Source: Rhodocyclaceae bacterium | GTDB taxonomy: Bacteria; Pseudomonadota; Gammaproteobacteria; Burkholderiales; Rhodocyclaceae | Direction: 5' to 3' | Length of the DNA: 64,000 nucleotides | Assembly (NCBI GenBank): GCA_018261935.1 | Contig: JAGTRP010000001.1 | Location: forward strand, 280,089 to 344,088 | Shown: positions 1 to 9,427 of the stretch, one piece after another | Layout of the letters: each line of letters opens with the position of its first letter | How positions within the stretch are numbered: position 1 is the stretch's first letter | Position numbers and translations under genes: made by a program | Notes under the pieces: model-generated | Seen by the model: the letters and a program-made list of their open reading frames with translations, nothing else | The model's database searches: none | What the model was told of the DNA's origin: nothing

Positions 1-751
1 TGGCGGCGATCATCAGGGACAGGGAGGGGTAGTACTGGTCGAAATACTTCAGCACCAGGGGTTCGGTGCGAACCCCGCCGTCCATGTCGGGGTTGGCGTT
101 GAGATGGCCCAGGGCCAGCGCCTTGCCACCCAGGATTTCTACCGGCACCTGGACACCGGCGGCGGGCAGGGCCAGGCCGGCGCCCTCCCCCACCTGGTTC
201 AACTGGTTCCTGGCCACGAATTCGGGCAAGGGCTTGTCAGGCCGCCCATGGGCTTCTCCCAGCTGGAAGAAGACGGGCAGCAGGACGGTATTGGCCTTGG
301 CGTAGCTGTCCCCCAGGCGGCGATCGGTATTGAGTTCCTGCTCCGCCTGCTGAAGCAGTGTCGCCATCTGCGCGACCTCGGGGGTCGGGGCAGTCGACTG
401 GTTGACGATGTCGAGGAGCTTGGTGATGTAGCCGTAGCCGGCATCCACCTGGGGCTCGGAGAAGAAGATGGTGTTGGCGACGACCTTCGCCTGGGCCCCG
501 GCCAGGAGGTCGGTCATCCGGGCATGGAGCTCCCGGGACCAGGGCCAGCGCCCCAGGTTGGCGATGCTCTGGTCGTCGATGGCGATCACCGCGATGCGGT
601 CGGACGGGGTGCGGGTGGAGGCCTGCACCCCCAGGTCGTAGGCCTTGCGCTCCAGGCTCTGGACCAGATCGATGCCGCTGATGGCCAGCATGAGCACCGT
701 GACCAGCGCGCCCAGGAACCAATCGGCCTTCCAGAACCCCACCTTCCCCAT
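1..751 (-). CDS. CHASE2-domain sensor protein, N-terminal part (runs off the left edge)
   Basis: The minus-strand frame opening at 751 stays open to the window edge (250 codons visible, C-terminus missing). The product begins with a short cytoplasmic segment and one membrane helix (about residues 12-30), then an extracytoplasmic CHASE2 domain with typical stretches such as RIAVIAIDDQSIANLGRWPW and GHLNANPDMDGGVR. CHASE2 is an extracellular sensing module that in this group is usually joined to a Ser/Thr kinase, adenylate cyclase, GGDEF or histidine kinase output domain. The output lies outside the window, so the signalling type is unknown. An AGGGAG ribosome site lies just upstream of the ATG. 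It follows the cyclodeaminase gene in the same direction after 86 bases. Confidence 0.85.
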   Translation of the reverse strand, partial: MGKVGFWKADWFLGALVTVLMLAISGIDLVQSLERKAYDLGVQASTRTPSDRIAVIAIDDQSIANLGRWPWSRELHARMTDLLAGAQAKVVANTIFFSEPQVDAGYGYITKLLDIVNQSTAPTPEVAQMATLLQQAEQELNTDRRLGDSYAKANTVLLPVFFQLGEAHGRPDKPLPEFVARNQLNQVGEGAGLALPAAGVQVPVEILGGKALALGHLNANPDMDGGVRTEPLVLKYFDQYYPSLSLMIAA

Positions 752-837
752 CGCCAGCTCCCTGTGGGTTTTCCGGCGGCAAAGCGCCGAAAAACCATAT
801 GTTTAGTCCGTATTCTTACGCGCGGTTCTGAAGATAG

Positions 838-1794
838 TCAAATCGGCAGCGCCTGGCCCAGCCCCCGCTCCCGCGCTGCCGCCAGCACGCGGACGGCCAC
901 CGCCAGATCCTGGATGGCCATGCCCTGGGATTCGAACAGGGAGATTTCCTCCGGCCCCGTCCGCCCGGCCCGGCGGTTGATGATCACATCCCCCAGTTCC
1001 ACCAACTGGCGCTGGTGCAGCCTACCCTTTTCCAGCAGGGGCAGCAGATCGCCGGCCTCGGCCAGGGCAGTGGGCACCGAATCGACGCAGACCAGCCCGC
1101 AGCGGCGCACCGCCGCTTCGGAGATTTCCTGGCGAATGAGGGCGTTGGAGCCGGCGCCATTGATATGGGTGCCGGGCTCCAGCCAGTCGGCATCGAACAG
1201 GGGATTCGCCGCGGTGGTGACGGTGCCCACCAGGTCGCTGCCCCGCACCGTGTCCTCGGCGCTGGCGGCGGGCACCACATCCACGCCGGTCTTCGCCGCC
1301 ATGCGGGCGCAGAAGTCGGCGAGCTTGTCGGCCTTGCGGCCATAAACCTTGACCCGGGTCAGCGGCAGGGCCGCGCAGATGGCTGCCACATGCCCCTCGG
1401 CCTGCCAGCCGGTACCGAAGACGCCGGCCACCCGGGATTCCGGCCGGGCCAGCCAGCGGGCAGCCACACCGCTGGCGGCACCGGTACGCATCATGCCGAG
1501 GAAATCGGCTTCGATCATGGCCTGGAGGACGCCGGTAGCGGCATCGAACAGATGGACCAGGAAGCGGTTGCCGCTCCGGTTGCTGGTGTAGGCCTTGTAG
1601 CCCAGCACGCCCTGGGCCGGCAGGGCACCCTGGAGAATGTGCAGGGCCGTCTGGGGCAGGCGGCTGCGGGCCCGGGGCGTGTCCTGGGCCTGGCCCAGGG
1701 AAAGATCCCGGTGGGCGGATTCGACAGCTTCCAAGGCCATCGGCATGGTCAGCACCTGCTTTACGTCATCTTCGCTCAGAAAAAGCGCCATCAT
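838..1794 (-). CDS. Ornithine cyclodeaminase / mu-crystallin family protein
   Basis: The 318-residue protein has the size and layout of the ornithine cyclodeaminase/mu-crystallin family: an N-terminal dimerisation and substrate domain with YKAYTS, and a Rossmann NAD(P)-binding domain opening with VAGVFGTGWQAEGHVAAI (about residues 122-139). Family members include ornithine cyclodeaminase (ornithine to proline plus ammonia), alanine dehydrogenase-like enzymes, ketimine reductases and enzymes making unusual amino acids, so the substrate cannot be fixed from sequence alone. The gene starts 5 bases after the TerC stop and is probably cotranscribed with it. No proline or arginine catabolic genes are adjacent that would point to a true ornithine cyclodeaminase. 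Confidence 0.85.
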   Translation of the reverse strand: MMALFLSEDDVKQVLTMPMALEAVESAHRDLSLGQAQDTPRARSRLPQTALHILQGALPAQGVLGYKAYTSNRSGNRFLVHLFDAATGVLQAMIEADFLGMMRTGAASGVAARWLARPESRVAGVFGTGWQAEGHVAAICAALPLTRVKVYGRKADKLADFCARMAAKTGVDVVPAASAEDTVRGSDLVGTVTTAANPLFDADWLEPGTHINGAGSNALIRQEISEAAVRRCGLVCVDSVPTALAEAGDLLPLLEKGRLHQRQLVELGDVIINRRAGRTGPEEISLFESQGMAIQDLAVAVRVLAAARERGLGQALPI

Positions 1795-1799
1795 TCACC

Positions 1800-2498
1800 T
1801 CAAAGAATCGTTGCGTCCTGCTTCGCCAGCATCCTCCGTTCCAGCCAGCGCCCCAGGGCCACCACCAGGATGGCGCCGGACAGGCCGGCTGCCTCGGGAG
1901 CCCAGGCGGGCGCCCCGGGGAGGAGGACGATCATCCCGGCATCGGTGAGCATCATCTCGCCCGCCACATAGCCCAGCAGGCCGGCGCCGAGCAGGACGAT
2001 GGCAGGCCAGCGCTCCATGGCGTGCATGATCATCTGGCTCGACCAGACGATGAGCGGAATGCTCACCGCCAAACCGAAAAGGAGCAGCATCAGGTTGCCG
2101 TGGGCGGCCCCCGCCACGCCAATGACATTATCCAGGCTCATGACGAAATCGGCGACGACGATGGTCTTGACGGCCCCCCAGAGATGATCGGCGGCCTCGA
2201 TGTCCTCGCCGCCATCCTCCTCCGGCAGCAGCAGCTTGATGGCGATCCAGAGGAGAACCAGGCCACCGGCCAGCTTGAGCCAGGGCTGGTTCATGACCAG
2301 GGCGGCAAAGGCGGTGAGGACCACCCGCAGGCTGACGGCCCCCGCCACGCCCCAGAAGATTCCCCGCCTGCGCTGCTCCGGCGTCAGGTTGCGACAGGCC
2401 AAGGCGATGACTACGGCATTATCGCCGGAGAGAACGACGTCAATGACGATGATCTGGGCGACGGCGGCCCAGAACTCGATGGAAGCAAAATCTGGCAT
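1800..2498 (-). CDS. TerC family integral membrane protein (YjbE type)
   Basis: The 232-residue polytopic membrane protein carries the two TerC hallmarks: an early helix with IDVVLSGDNAVVIALA and a central ADFVMSLDNVIGVAGA, whose acidic residues in the membrane are thought to take part in metal handling. TerC relatives are linked to tellurite resistance and, in better studied cases, to manganese export (Alx, MeeF/MeeY). The length and order of helices fit the short YjbE-like subgroup. It lies between the penicillin-binding protein gene upstream (46 bases) and the cyclodeaminase gene downstream (5 bases), all in one direction. A metal export role is inference from the family. Confidence 0.9.
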   Translation of the reverse strand: MPDFASIEFWAAVAQIIVIDVVLSGDNAVVIALACRNLTPEQRRRGIFWGVAGAVSLRVVLTAFAALVMNQPWLKLAGGLVLLWIAIKLLLPEEDGGEDIEAADHLWGAVKTIVVADFVMSLDNVIGVAGAAHGNLMLLLFGLAVSIPLIVWSSQMIMHAMERWPAIVLLGAGLLGYVAGEMMLTDAGMIVLLPGAPAWAPEAAGLSGAILVVALGRWLERRMLAKQDATIL

Positions 2499-2544
2499 GG
2501 CAGGGCACTGGCAAAAGCGCCCTATTGTACAACCAGCAACCTCC

Positions 2545-5500
2545 TTACCCTGAGTGGGCGGTCCGCACCAGTTTGCCCTGGGGCGCGGGGACGGGCGCGC
2601 TGTCGGCGGGCGCGGCCTGCGCCAGGCAGCGGGATTCCGGCGGTGCCGGCTGCCCGGACACCAGGGGCCGCAGCCTGGGCTCCAGTTCCTTCAGGACCTG
2701 CACCGGCAGCGCCGAGGTGAAATCGTAGGCGGCCGCCTGCTCGCCGGGGACGAAGGCGGTCACCGTGCCGAAGAAACGCTCGCCCAGGTAGAAGACGAAG
2801 GTGGCCGCCCGGTTCACCACGCGGGAGGAGGTTATCCGCCCCCCCGGCCCGAAGGTATCGAAGCGATGGTCGCCGGTGCCGGTCTTCCCTCCCACCAGGA
2901 GCGGCTTGCCGGATTCATCCCGGTAGGTGTCCCTGACCCGGCGGGCGGTACCGCTGTTCACCACCCGCAGCAGGGCCTGGCGGGCCGCCTGGGCCACCTC
3001 CTCCGGCAGCACCCGCTCGCCTTCCTGCTCATGCCAGGCCAGATGGGTCTCGAAGGGGGTATTGGCGGCGAAATGGAGCTCTTCCACCCGCACCGGCAGC
3101 CGGCGCACGCCGCCGTTCACCATGATGCCCATGAGTTCCGCCAGGGCCGCCGGCCGGTCGGCGGAGCTGCCGATGGCCGTGGCATAGGAGGGCACCAGGC
3201 GCTCGAAGGGATAGCCCAGCCGGCGCCAGCGGGCGGTGATGTGCTCGAAGGCCGCCTCCTCCAGCATGATCTTGACCCGGACGTCCTGGGCATGGTGGAA
3301 CCGGGAAGCGAAAAGCCAGTGGTAGGCGTCCTGGCGCTCCTTGGCGCTGGCAGCCACCACCTGGTCGAAGGTGGCACCCGGATGGCGCCGGAGGTAGCCG
3401 ACCAGCCACAGTTCCAGGGGGTGGACCTTGGCCACGTAGCCCTGGTCGGCCAGGCTGAGGCGCAGGGGCGCATAGACCATGTAGAGCCGCTTCAGCTGAA
3501 CCTCGTCGCCGACCTTGTCCCCCAGCTGGTTGCGCATGAAGTCCACGAAGGCGGGGAAGTCGCTTCCCGGCTCCACCCCCAGGTAGGCCGCCGCCAAGCG
3601 GCTCGGCAGGGGACGCAGGTCCGACACCAGGGCCGGCAGCAGCTCATCCGGCCCGGCGCCCCGGTATTTGCGATAGAAGTGGGCCAGGAATTCCCGCCCT
3701 TCCCGGTCGGCGAAACGGCTCAGGAAGCGCTGCCGGACCACCTCGTCGCCGTCCCGCAGGGCCCGGCCCGGAGCGTCTTCCACCTCGTAGGCGAAGTAAT
3801 GGACCACGTCCCGCATCAGGCGGACGAAAACCAGATTCACCGACTGCTCGAGGGCTTCGGCCACGCTCGGCACCTTGTGGTCATCCTCATGCTTGAAATT
3901 GCCGAAGACATGCATGCCGCCGCCGGTGAAGAAGCCCTCGTGGGGACTGGCCGAATAGCGCCGCTCCAGGGCTGCCGCCAGCATGGCCGGCAAGCTTCGG
4001 TCCTTGGCCGCCAGGAGATGGGAGACGGCCCAGCGGCTGAGGTTATCCGCCCCTTCGAACTTGATCTTCTTCAGTTCCTCGGCGGGCCGCTGGGCGTAGC
4101 GGCGGTGCAGGTCGGCCACGACCTCCAGATAGGTGACCAGGGTCCGGAACTTGGCGCTGGAACCCAGATCGAGCTTGGTGCCGACGTTGATGTCCAGGGG
4201 CTGGTCCACGTTGTCGGCCTGAACCCGCAGCAGGTTTCCGGACGGGGTGGCCTCGTAGAGGGTGAAGCTGTAGCGCACCTGGGCGGGATCGCCCTTGTCG
4301 AGCAGGCGCTCGCCCTTGAAACCGGCGCACTGCAGGAAGGCATCGTCCTTCATGCGCCCGAGGACGTCCGTCACCGCCCGCTGGGCCGGGCCGTCCAGGG
4401 TGGCCCGGGCGGTCAGGTCGTAGCGGTCCAGGGAATAGAGGTCCTTCACCTCGAGGAGGTCCGCCAGGGTGCTCCGGGTGGCATTCACCGCCTTGCGCTG
4501 AATGAAGGAAACCGGCGGCAGCTGCAGCGGCTTGTCCCGGGGCTTCAGTCGGGTCGCCAGAGCCTCGTCCTGCAGACTATTTGAAATCACCCCTTCCCGG
4601 GCCAGGAGGCGAATGTAGCTGTTGGTGAGTTCCGCCAGGCGGTCGCTGTTTTCCGCCAGAAGGTCGGAAGGGCGGCGCTGGGCAATGAAGAGCGACAGGG
4701 CTTCCTTGAAGGGGGCGGCTGCGGCGCTGGGCGCCTCGTCGGCCGCCGCCAGGCGCTGGTTGGCGTCGTCGAAATCCCGGCCATACCAGGCCCAGAGGCC
4801 ATCCCCGACCCCATTGACCTCGCCGATCCCCGGCACCGCCCCGAGGGGGACCGAGTTAACGAAGTCGAGGACGATGCGGCGGCGGGCCGCCAGGGTTTCC
4901 TCTCCGTCCTGATAGGCGCGCAGCGAGGCTGACGTCATTTGCCGCAGCTTTTCCGCCGCGTCGTGGGTCCGGCCGTCGGGCGAATGGCGGAACTTCTCGA
5001 TCTGGGTGGCCAGGGTGCTGCCGCCGGCGCGACTGGCGCTGGCATCCACTGCCCGGATGGCCCGCCCGGCCACTGCCCGGCCGAGACGATCCCACTCCAC
5101 CGCCGGGTTACGGCGGGGATGATCGGCATCCAGAAGTTCCCGGTTCTCGATGTAGAGCAGGGAAGCCACCAGCACCGGCGGAACGGCCTCGAAGCGGTCG
5201 TACTGGCGCTCCGGGTAGCGGGTGGAATACAGGGGGTCGCCGCGGCGGTCGAGGATGGTGAGCCCGGCCTGGGATTTTTCCCGATAGATGGGATAGAAGC
5301 CGCGGCCGGTCAGGTCCACAAAGCCCGGGGACTGGCGGGCCTGTGCGGTGATCTCGAAGCCGGCGGCAGCCAGCCGCGGCAGCGCCGCCTTCATCTGGCT
5401 ATAGCCCAGGCGAATATCGTAGGGACCTGAAAGGGGAAGCCAGAGATTGGGATTGGCGCCGGATTCCACCCGGAAGGATGCATCCTTCGCCAAATCCGAG

Positions 5501-5673
5501 AAGAACCTGGCCTGCAGCCCGGAGCCCCGCATCTCGACCCAGGCCAGGGAACCGACGCCGCCTGCCAGCAGCAGCGCCATCCAGACCATCCGGGATCTCA
5601 AAGCACGAGGCAGCCTCCTTGGGCGGTGTGCTGCGCGGCCCTCTCCCTTCCGGGTGCTCTCGTCATTATCCAT
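2545..5673 (-). CDS. Atypical class A penicillin-binding protein (GT51 transglycosylase plus transpeptidase)
   Basis: This 1042-residue protein has a basic cytoplasmic N-terminus, one membrane anchor (about 30-46), a glycosyltransferase 51 region and a C-terminal penicillin-binding region. In the first domain ENRELLD (Glu176) takes the place of the usual EDxxFxxHxG motif, and GGSTLATQ (217-224) matches the second GT51 motif. The second domain shows SSAK (505-508) as SxxK, SVN (611-613) as SxN and KTG (930-932). It would polymerise and cross-link peptidoglycan in the periplasm. It is longer than PBP1a/1b and has divergent spacers, so it is not a plain ponA or mrcB orthologue. The tail is Pro/Ala-rich. 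The ATG at 5673 is the first start before the membrane anchor. Confidence 0.85.
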   Translation of the reverse strand: MDNDESTRKGEGRAAHRPRRLPRALRSRMVWMALLLAGGVGSLAWVEMRGSGLQARFFSDLAKDASFRVESGANPNLWLPLSGPYDIRLGYSQMKAALPRLAAAGFEITAQARQSPGFVDLTGRGFYPIYREKSQAGLTILDRRGDPLYSTRYPERQYDRFEAVPPVLVASLLYIENRELLDADHPRRNPAVEWDRLGRAVAGRAIRAVDASASRAGGSTLATQIEKFRHSPDGRTHDAAEKLRQMTSASLRAYQDGEETLAARRRIVLDFVNSVPLGAVPGIGEVNGVGDGLWAWYGRDFDDANQRLAAADEAPSAAAAPFKEALSLFIAQRRPSDLLAENSDRLAELTNSYIRLLAREGVISNSLQDEALATRLKPRDKPLQLPPVSFIQRKAVNATRSTLADLLEVKDLYSLDRYDLTARATLDGPAQRAVTDVLGRMKDDAFLQCAGFKGERLLDKGDPAQVRYSFTLYEATPSGNLLRVQADNVDQPLDINVGTKLDLGSSAKFRTLVTYLEVVADLHRRYAQRPAEELKKIKFEGADNLSRWAVSHLLAAKDRSLPAMLAAALERRYSASPHEGFFTGGGMHVFGNFKHEDDHKVPSVAEALEQSVNLVFVRLMRDVVHYFAYEVEDAPGRALRDGDEVVRQRFLSRFADREGREFLAHFYRKYRGAGPDELLPALVSDLRPLPSRLAAAYLGVEPGSDFPAFVDFMRNQLGDKVGDEVQLKRLYMVYAPLRLSLADQGYVAKVHPLELWLVGYLRRHPGATFDQVVAASAKERQDAYHWLFASRFHHAQDVRVKIMLEEAAFEHITARWRRLGYPFERLVPSYATAIGSSADRPAALAELMGIMVNGGVRRLPVRVEELHFAANTPFETHLAWHEQEGERVLPEEVAQAARQALLRVVNSGTARRVRDTYRDESGKPLLVGGKTGTGDHRFDTFGPGGRITSSRVVNRAATFVFYLGERFFGTVTAFVPGEQAAAYDFTSALPVQVLKELEPRLRPLVSGQPAPPESRCLAQAAPADSAPVPAPQGKLVRTAHSG

Positions 5674-5771
5674 GCCGTTCCCTTTTCTCGGTGACGTTTG
5701 ACCAGGAATGCCGCGAATTTAGACAAACCTGACGAAGATAATTCCCGCCTTTTGCCGAGGCCGGCGCAACC

Positions 5772-5804
5772 AAAAAAAAATGCGCCGGGGGAAACCCGGC
5801 GCAT
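5772..5804 (-). terminator. Rho-independent terminator of sucCD
   Basis: A perfect 10-bp stem (5780-5789 with 5795-5804) with a 5-base loop is followed, on the minus strand, by an uninterrupted T run (A run 5772-5780 on the plus strand). It lies about 30 bases past the sucD stop and before the divergently unrelated PBP gene, as expected for the end of the sucCD transcript. Confidence 0.93.
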
Positions 5805-5834
5805 TCTCGTGTCGCATAGGCTGACCGTACGTAC

Positions 5835-6728
5835 TTACAGCATGGCCTTCAACAGCTTGGCCATCTCGGACGGGTTGCGGGTCACCTTGAAACCGCACTC
5901 TTCCATGATGGCGAGCTTGGCATCCGCCGTATCGGCGCCGCCGGAGATCAGCGCGCCGGCGTGGCCCATGCGCTTGCCGGCCGGAGCGGTAACACCGGCG
6001 ATGAAGCCGACGATCGGCTTCTTCATGTTGGCCTTGCACCACTGGGCGGCTTCGGCTTCGTCCGGGCCGCCGATTTCGCCGATCATGATGACGGCGTCGG
6101 TATCCGGATCGTCATTGAACATCTTCATGACGTCGATGTGCTTCAGACCGTTGATCGGGTCGCCGCCGATACCCACGGCGGAGGACTGGCCCAGACCCAG
6201 TTCGGTCAACTGGCCGACCGCTTCGTAGGTCAGGGTGCCGGAGCGGGAAACCACGCCGATGCGGCCCTTGCGGTGGATGTGGCCGGGCATGATGCCGATC
6301 TTGACTTCGTCCGGGGTGATGAGGCCGGGGCAGTTCGGGCCCAGCAGCAGGGTCTTCTTGCCGCCGGCGGCTTCCTTGGCCTTCATCTTGTTGCGCACCA
6401 TCAGCATGTCGCGGACGGGGATGCCTTCGGTAATGCAGATGGCCAGGTCCAGGTCGGCTTCGACGGCTTCCCAGATGGCGGCGGCAGCGCCGGCGGGCGG
6501 CACGTAGATGACGGAGACGGTGGCGCCGGATTCAGCGGCGGCCTCCTTGACGGAGGCGTAGATGGGCACGTCGAAAATCTTCTCGCCGGCCTTCTTGGGG
6601 TTCACGCCGGCCACGAAGCAGTTCTTGCCGTTAGCGTATTCGATACACTTTTCGGTGTGGAACTGACCGGTCTTGCCGGTGATGCCCTGGGTGATGATCT
6701 TGGTGTCTTTGTTGATGAGGATGGACAT
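5835..6728 (-). CDS. sucD: Succinyl-CoA synthetase alpha subunit
   Basis: This 297-residue protein is the ADP/GDP-forming succinate-CoA ligase alpha subunit, which with SucC converts succinyl-CoA to succinate with phosphorylation of a nucleotide in the TCA cycle. It has the N-terminal CoA-binding Rossmann domain ([20 protein letters not shown]), the central [20 protein letters not shown] segment, and the [10 protein letters not shown] loop bearing the histidine that is phosphorylated during catalysis. Length equals the usual 290-300. It starts 12 bases after the sucC stop, so the two form a tight operon, and a strong terminator follows. Confidence 0.98.
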   Translation of the reverse strand: MSILINKDTKIITQGITGKTGQFHTEKCIEYANGKNCFVAGVNPKKAGEKIFDVPIYASVKEAAAESGATVSVIYVPPAGAAAAIWEAVEADLDLAICITEGIPVRDMLMVRNKMKAKEAAGGKKTLLLGPNCPGLITPDEVKIGIMPGHIHRKGRIGVVSRSGTLTYEAVGQLTELGLGQSSAVGIGGDPINGLKHIDVMKMFNDDPDTDAVIMIGEIGGPDEAEAAQWCKANMKKPIVGFIAGVTAPAGKRMGHAGALISGGADTADAKLAIMEECGFKVTRNPSEMAKLLKAML

Positions 6729-6740
6729 TCTCGGTGCTCC

Positions 6741-7901
6741 TTACTTGACCGCAGCGACGATCTTGGTGGCGGCTTCGGCCATGGAATCGGCAGAGATGAT
6801 GGGCAGACCGGAATCCTTCAGGATCTGCTTGCCCAGATCTTCGTTGGTGCCCTTCATGCGGACGACCAGCGGCACGGACAGGTGGGTTTCCTTGGCAGCG
6901 GCGACGACGCCGGTGGCGATGGTGTCGCAGCGCATGATGCCGCCGAAGATGTTGACCAGGATGCCCTTGACCTTGGGGTTCTTGAGCATGATCTTGAAGG
7001 CTTCGGTGACCTTCTCGGTGGTGGCACCGCCGCCCACGTCCAGGAAGTTGGCCGGCTCGGCGCCGAACAGCTTGATGGTGTCCATGGTGGCCATGGCCAG
7101 GCCGGCGCCGTTCACCAGGCAGCCGATGTTGCCGTCCAGGGAGATGTAAGCGAGGTCGAACTTGGAGGCTTCGATTTCATCGGCGTCTTCCTCGTCCAGG
7201 TCGCGCATGGCGACGATTTCCTGCTGGCGGTAAAGGGCGTTGGAGTCGAAGTTGAACTTGGCGTCCAGGGCCTTGACGGTACCGTCGCCTTCGTGGATCA
7301 GCGGGTTGATTTCCGCCAGGGAAGCGTCGGTTTCCATGTAGCAGGTATAGAGCTTCTTGAAGGTATCGCAAGCCTGGGCGATGGAACCTTCCGGCATGCT
7401 GATGCCCTTGGCCAGGGTCAGCGCCTGCTCGTCGGTCAGGCCGACCAGCGGGTCGATGAAGACCTTGATGATCTTTTCCGGGGTCTTGTGGGCGACTTCC
7501 TCGATGTCCATGCCGCCTTCGTAGGAGGCCATCATGGCGACCTTCTGGGTCGCGCGGTCGGTCAGGGCGGCCACGTAGTATTCGTGCTTGATGTCGGCGC
7601 CTTCCTCGATCAGGAGGTTGCGCACCTTCTGGCCTTCGGCGCCGGTCTGGTGGGTGATCAGCTGCATGCCGAGAATCTGGCCGGCGTATTCGCGAACTTT
7701 TTCGAGGGAGGTTGCAACCTTGACGCCGCCGCCTTTGCCACGGCCACCGGCGTGAATCTGGGCCTTGACCACCCAGACCTTGCCGCCCAGGGTTTCGGCT
7801 GCCTTGACCGCGTCTTCGACGGTGGTGCAGTGAATCCCGCGCGGAACCGTAACGCCGAATTTCTTCAGGATTTGCTTGCCCTGATATTCGTGAATTTTCA
7901 T
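6741..7901 (-). CDS. sucC: Succinyl-CoA synthetase beta subunit
   Basis: The 386-residue protein starts [22 protein letters not shown], the conserved opening of the ATP-grasp beta subunit. Other hallmarks are [36 protein letters not shown] and [10 protein letters not shown]. It binds the nucleotide and succinate and pairs with SucD, encoded 12 bases downstream. The start is backed by an AAGGAA ribosome site on the minus strand about 6 bases upstream. The 128 bases between this start and the MATE gene stop must hold the sucCD promoter. I could not fix a -10/-35 pair there with confidence. Confidence 0.98.
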   Translation of the reverse strand: MKIHEYQGKQILKKFGVTVPRGIHCTTVEDAVKAAETLGGKVWVVKAQIHAGGRGKGGGVKVATSLEKVREYAGQILGMQLITHQTGAEGQKVRNLLIEEGADIKHEYYVAALTDRATQKVAMMASYEGGMDIEEVAHKTPEKIIKVFIDPLVGLTDEQALTLAKGISMPEGSIAQACDTFKKLYTCYMETDASLAEINPLIHEGDGTVKALDAKFNFDSNALYRQQEIVAMRDLDEEDADEIEASKFDLAYISLDGNIGCLVNGAGLAMATMDTIKLFGAEPANFLDVGGGATTEKVTEAFKIMLKNPKVKGILVNIFGGIMRCDTIATGVVAAAKETHLSVPLVVRMKGTNEDLGKQILKDSGLPIISADSMAEAATKIVAAVK

Positions 7902-8029
7902 GCGCTTTCCTTGCGTTTAGTTAAGTTGCGAGCAATGGGCGGTAGGGTTTTCCTCCACCCGGTTATACCGCTATTGGACCCAGGATATTAGCACAACCTT
8001 GCATGAAGCTTGCAGTCCAAAATTCATAA

Positions 8030-9370
8030 TTACGGCGTAGATTCCGTGGCTTGCATGGTCTTCCAGAGCAGCCCTCCGAGCAAGGCCGCCGCCAGGACCA
8101 GGCTCGCCACCGAGGCCAGCCAGAAGCCGCCGACGCCCAGGGCCGGCTGCCAGCGGTAGCACAGCCACCAGCCGCCGGCGAGGCCGACGCCCCAGAAGCA
8201 GAGCGTCTGGGCCACCATGGGAACGAAGGTCACCCGGTACGCCCGCAGGGCAAAGCCGGCGATGGTCTGCAGGGCATCGAAGAACTGATAGATGGCAATG
8301 TAGGCCACCAGTCCGGCCGCCACCCCCAGCACCGCCCCGTCGTTGGTATAGAGCGCCAGGACCGGCCCTGCCGCCAGCCAGAGGAGCACGCCCGCCGCCG
8401 TGGATAGCCCCGCCGCCAGCACCAGTCCGGCCCGGATGGCCGCATGGGCCCGCCGCCAGTCCCGGGCGCCCACCGCCTGCCCCACCGCCGCCAGGGTCGC
8501 CATGGCCAGGGAGAGCGGCACCATGTAGCACAGGGCCGCCAAGTTGGCGACGATGCGGTGCCCCGCCACCACCGAGGCCCCGAGGGACGCGACGAAGAGG
8601 CTGATGAGGGTGAAGGAGGTAATTTCCACCAGGTTGGAGAGCCCCATGGGCAGGCCGAGGCGCAGCAATTCCCGCCAGGCCGCCCAGTGGGGCCGCTGCC
8701 AGCGGCTGAAGGGACGATATTTCCTGCCCAGGGGGCCGAAGGCCAGGTAAATGGAAGCGGCCAGACAGGCCGACCAGGCGATGAGGACATTGGACAGGGC
8801 GCAGCCGATCACGCCGAGGCGCTCCCCGGCCCAGCCCTGGAGGGCGAATCCCCAGGCCAGCACGGCATGGGCGGCCAGGCTGGCGAGACCGATGGCCATG
8901 AGGGCCCGGGGACGGCCCAGGGCATTGCAGAAGGCGTAGAAAGTCCGGTAGCAGAGAGCCGCCGGCAGCCCCCAGGCGAGCAGCATGAGATAGCCCCGCA
9001 CCCGGACCTCGACCGCCGCATCCATGGCGGAGAGCCCGAGGAGGGCGTCCGGGTGGTAGAGAAAGGCGATCCCGGGCAGGGAAAGCACCAGGGCCAGCCA
9101 GAAGCCCTGCTGCAGTACGCCGGCCACCTCGCCGTCCCGGCGGGCGCCATGGAGATGGGCCACCATCGGCGCCACCGCCTGCAGGATACCCACCAAGGCG
9201 AAGACCACCGAGACATGGATGCCGCCGCCGATGGCGACCGCCGCCAGGTCCACGGCGCTGAAGTGGCCGAGCACCGCCGTATCCACCAGCATCATGCCGA
9301 TGGAAGAAAGCTGGGCGATCAGGATGGGAAAGGCATGGGCGATGAGCCCGCGGGCGGCGGCGACGAACAT
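8030..9370 (-). CDS. MATE family multidrug/sodium exporter
   Basis: This 446-residue protein has the twelve hydrophobic segments of MATE (NorM-like) exporters, with the typical first helix FPILIAQLSSIGMMLVDTAVLGHF and the duplicated six-helix arrangement. MATE proteins export cationic drugs and metabolites in exchange for Na+ or H+. The frame stays open further upstream, but the upstream part translates as low-complexity Gly/Val-rich sequence overlapping paaI on the other strand, so the ATG at 9370 directly before the first helix is preferred. It is divergent from paaI with a 57-base gap that must carry both promoters. Substrate unknown. Confidence 0.92.
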   Translation of the reverse strand: MFVAAARGLIAHAFPILIAQLSSIGMMLVDTAVLGHFSAVDLAAVAIGGGIHVSVVFALVGILQAVAPMVAHLHGARRDGEVAGVLQQGFWLALVLSLPGIAFLYHPDALLGLSAMDAAVEVRVRGYLMLLAWGLPAALCYRTFYAFCNALGRPRALMAIGLASLAAHAVLAWGFALQGWAGERLGVIGCALSNVLIAWSACLAASIYLAFGPLGRKYRPFSRWQRPHWAAWRELLRLGLPMGLSNLVEITSFTLISLFVASLGASVVAGHRIVANLAALCYMVPLSLAMATLAAVGQAVGARDWRRAHAAIRAGLVLAAGLSTAAGVLLWLAAGPVLALYTNDGAVLGVAAGLVAYIAIYQFFDALQTIAGFALRAYRVTFVPMVAQTLCFWGVGLAGGWWLCYRWQPALGVGGFWLASVASLVLAAALLGGLLWKTMQATESTP

Positions 9371-9427
9371 AGCCCGCCATTCTAAGGGGCTCGTGCTAAA
9401 TTCCCGGTCTTTGGCTTCCGACGCACC

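Noticed and set aside
2554..4584. Plus-strand open frame of 676 codons opposite the penicillin-binding protein
   Set aside because: Antisense to a gene with clear transpeptidase motifs; low-complexity Gly/His/Gln/Val product without motifs.
5961..7991. Plus-strand open frame of 676 codons opposite sucCD
   Set aside because: Mirror of highly conserved sucC and sucD; the product is rich in Gly, Asp and Val repeats typical of antisense frames.
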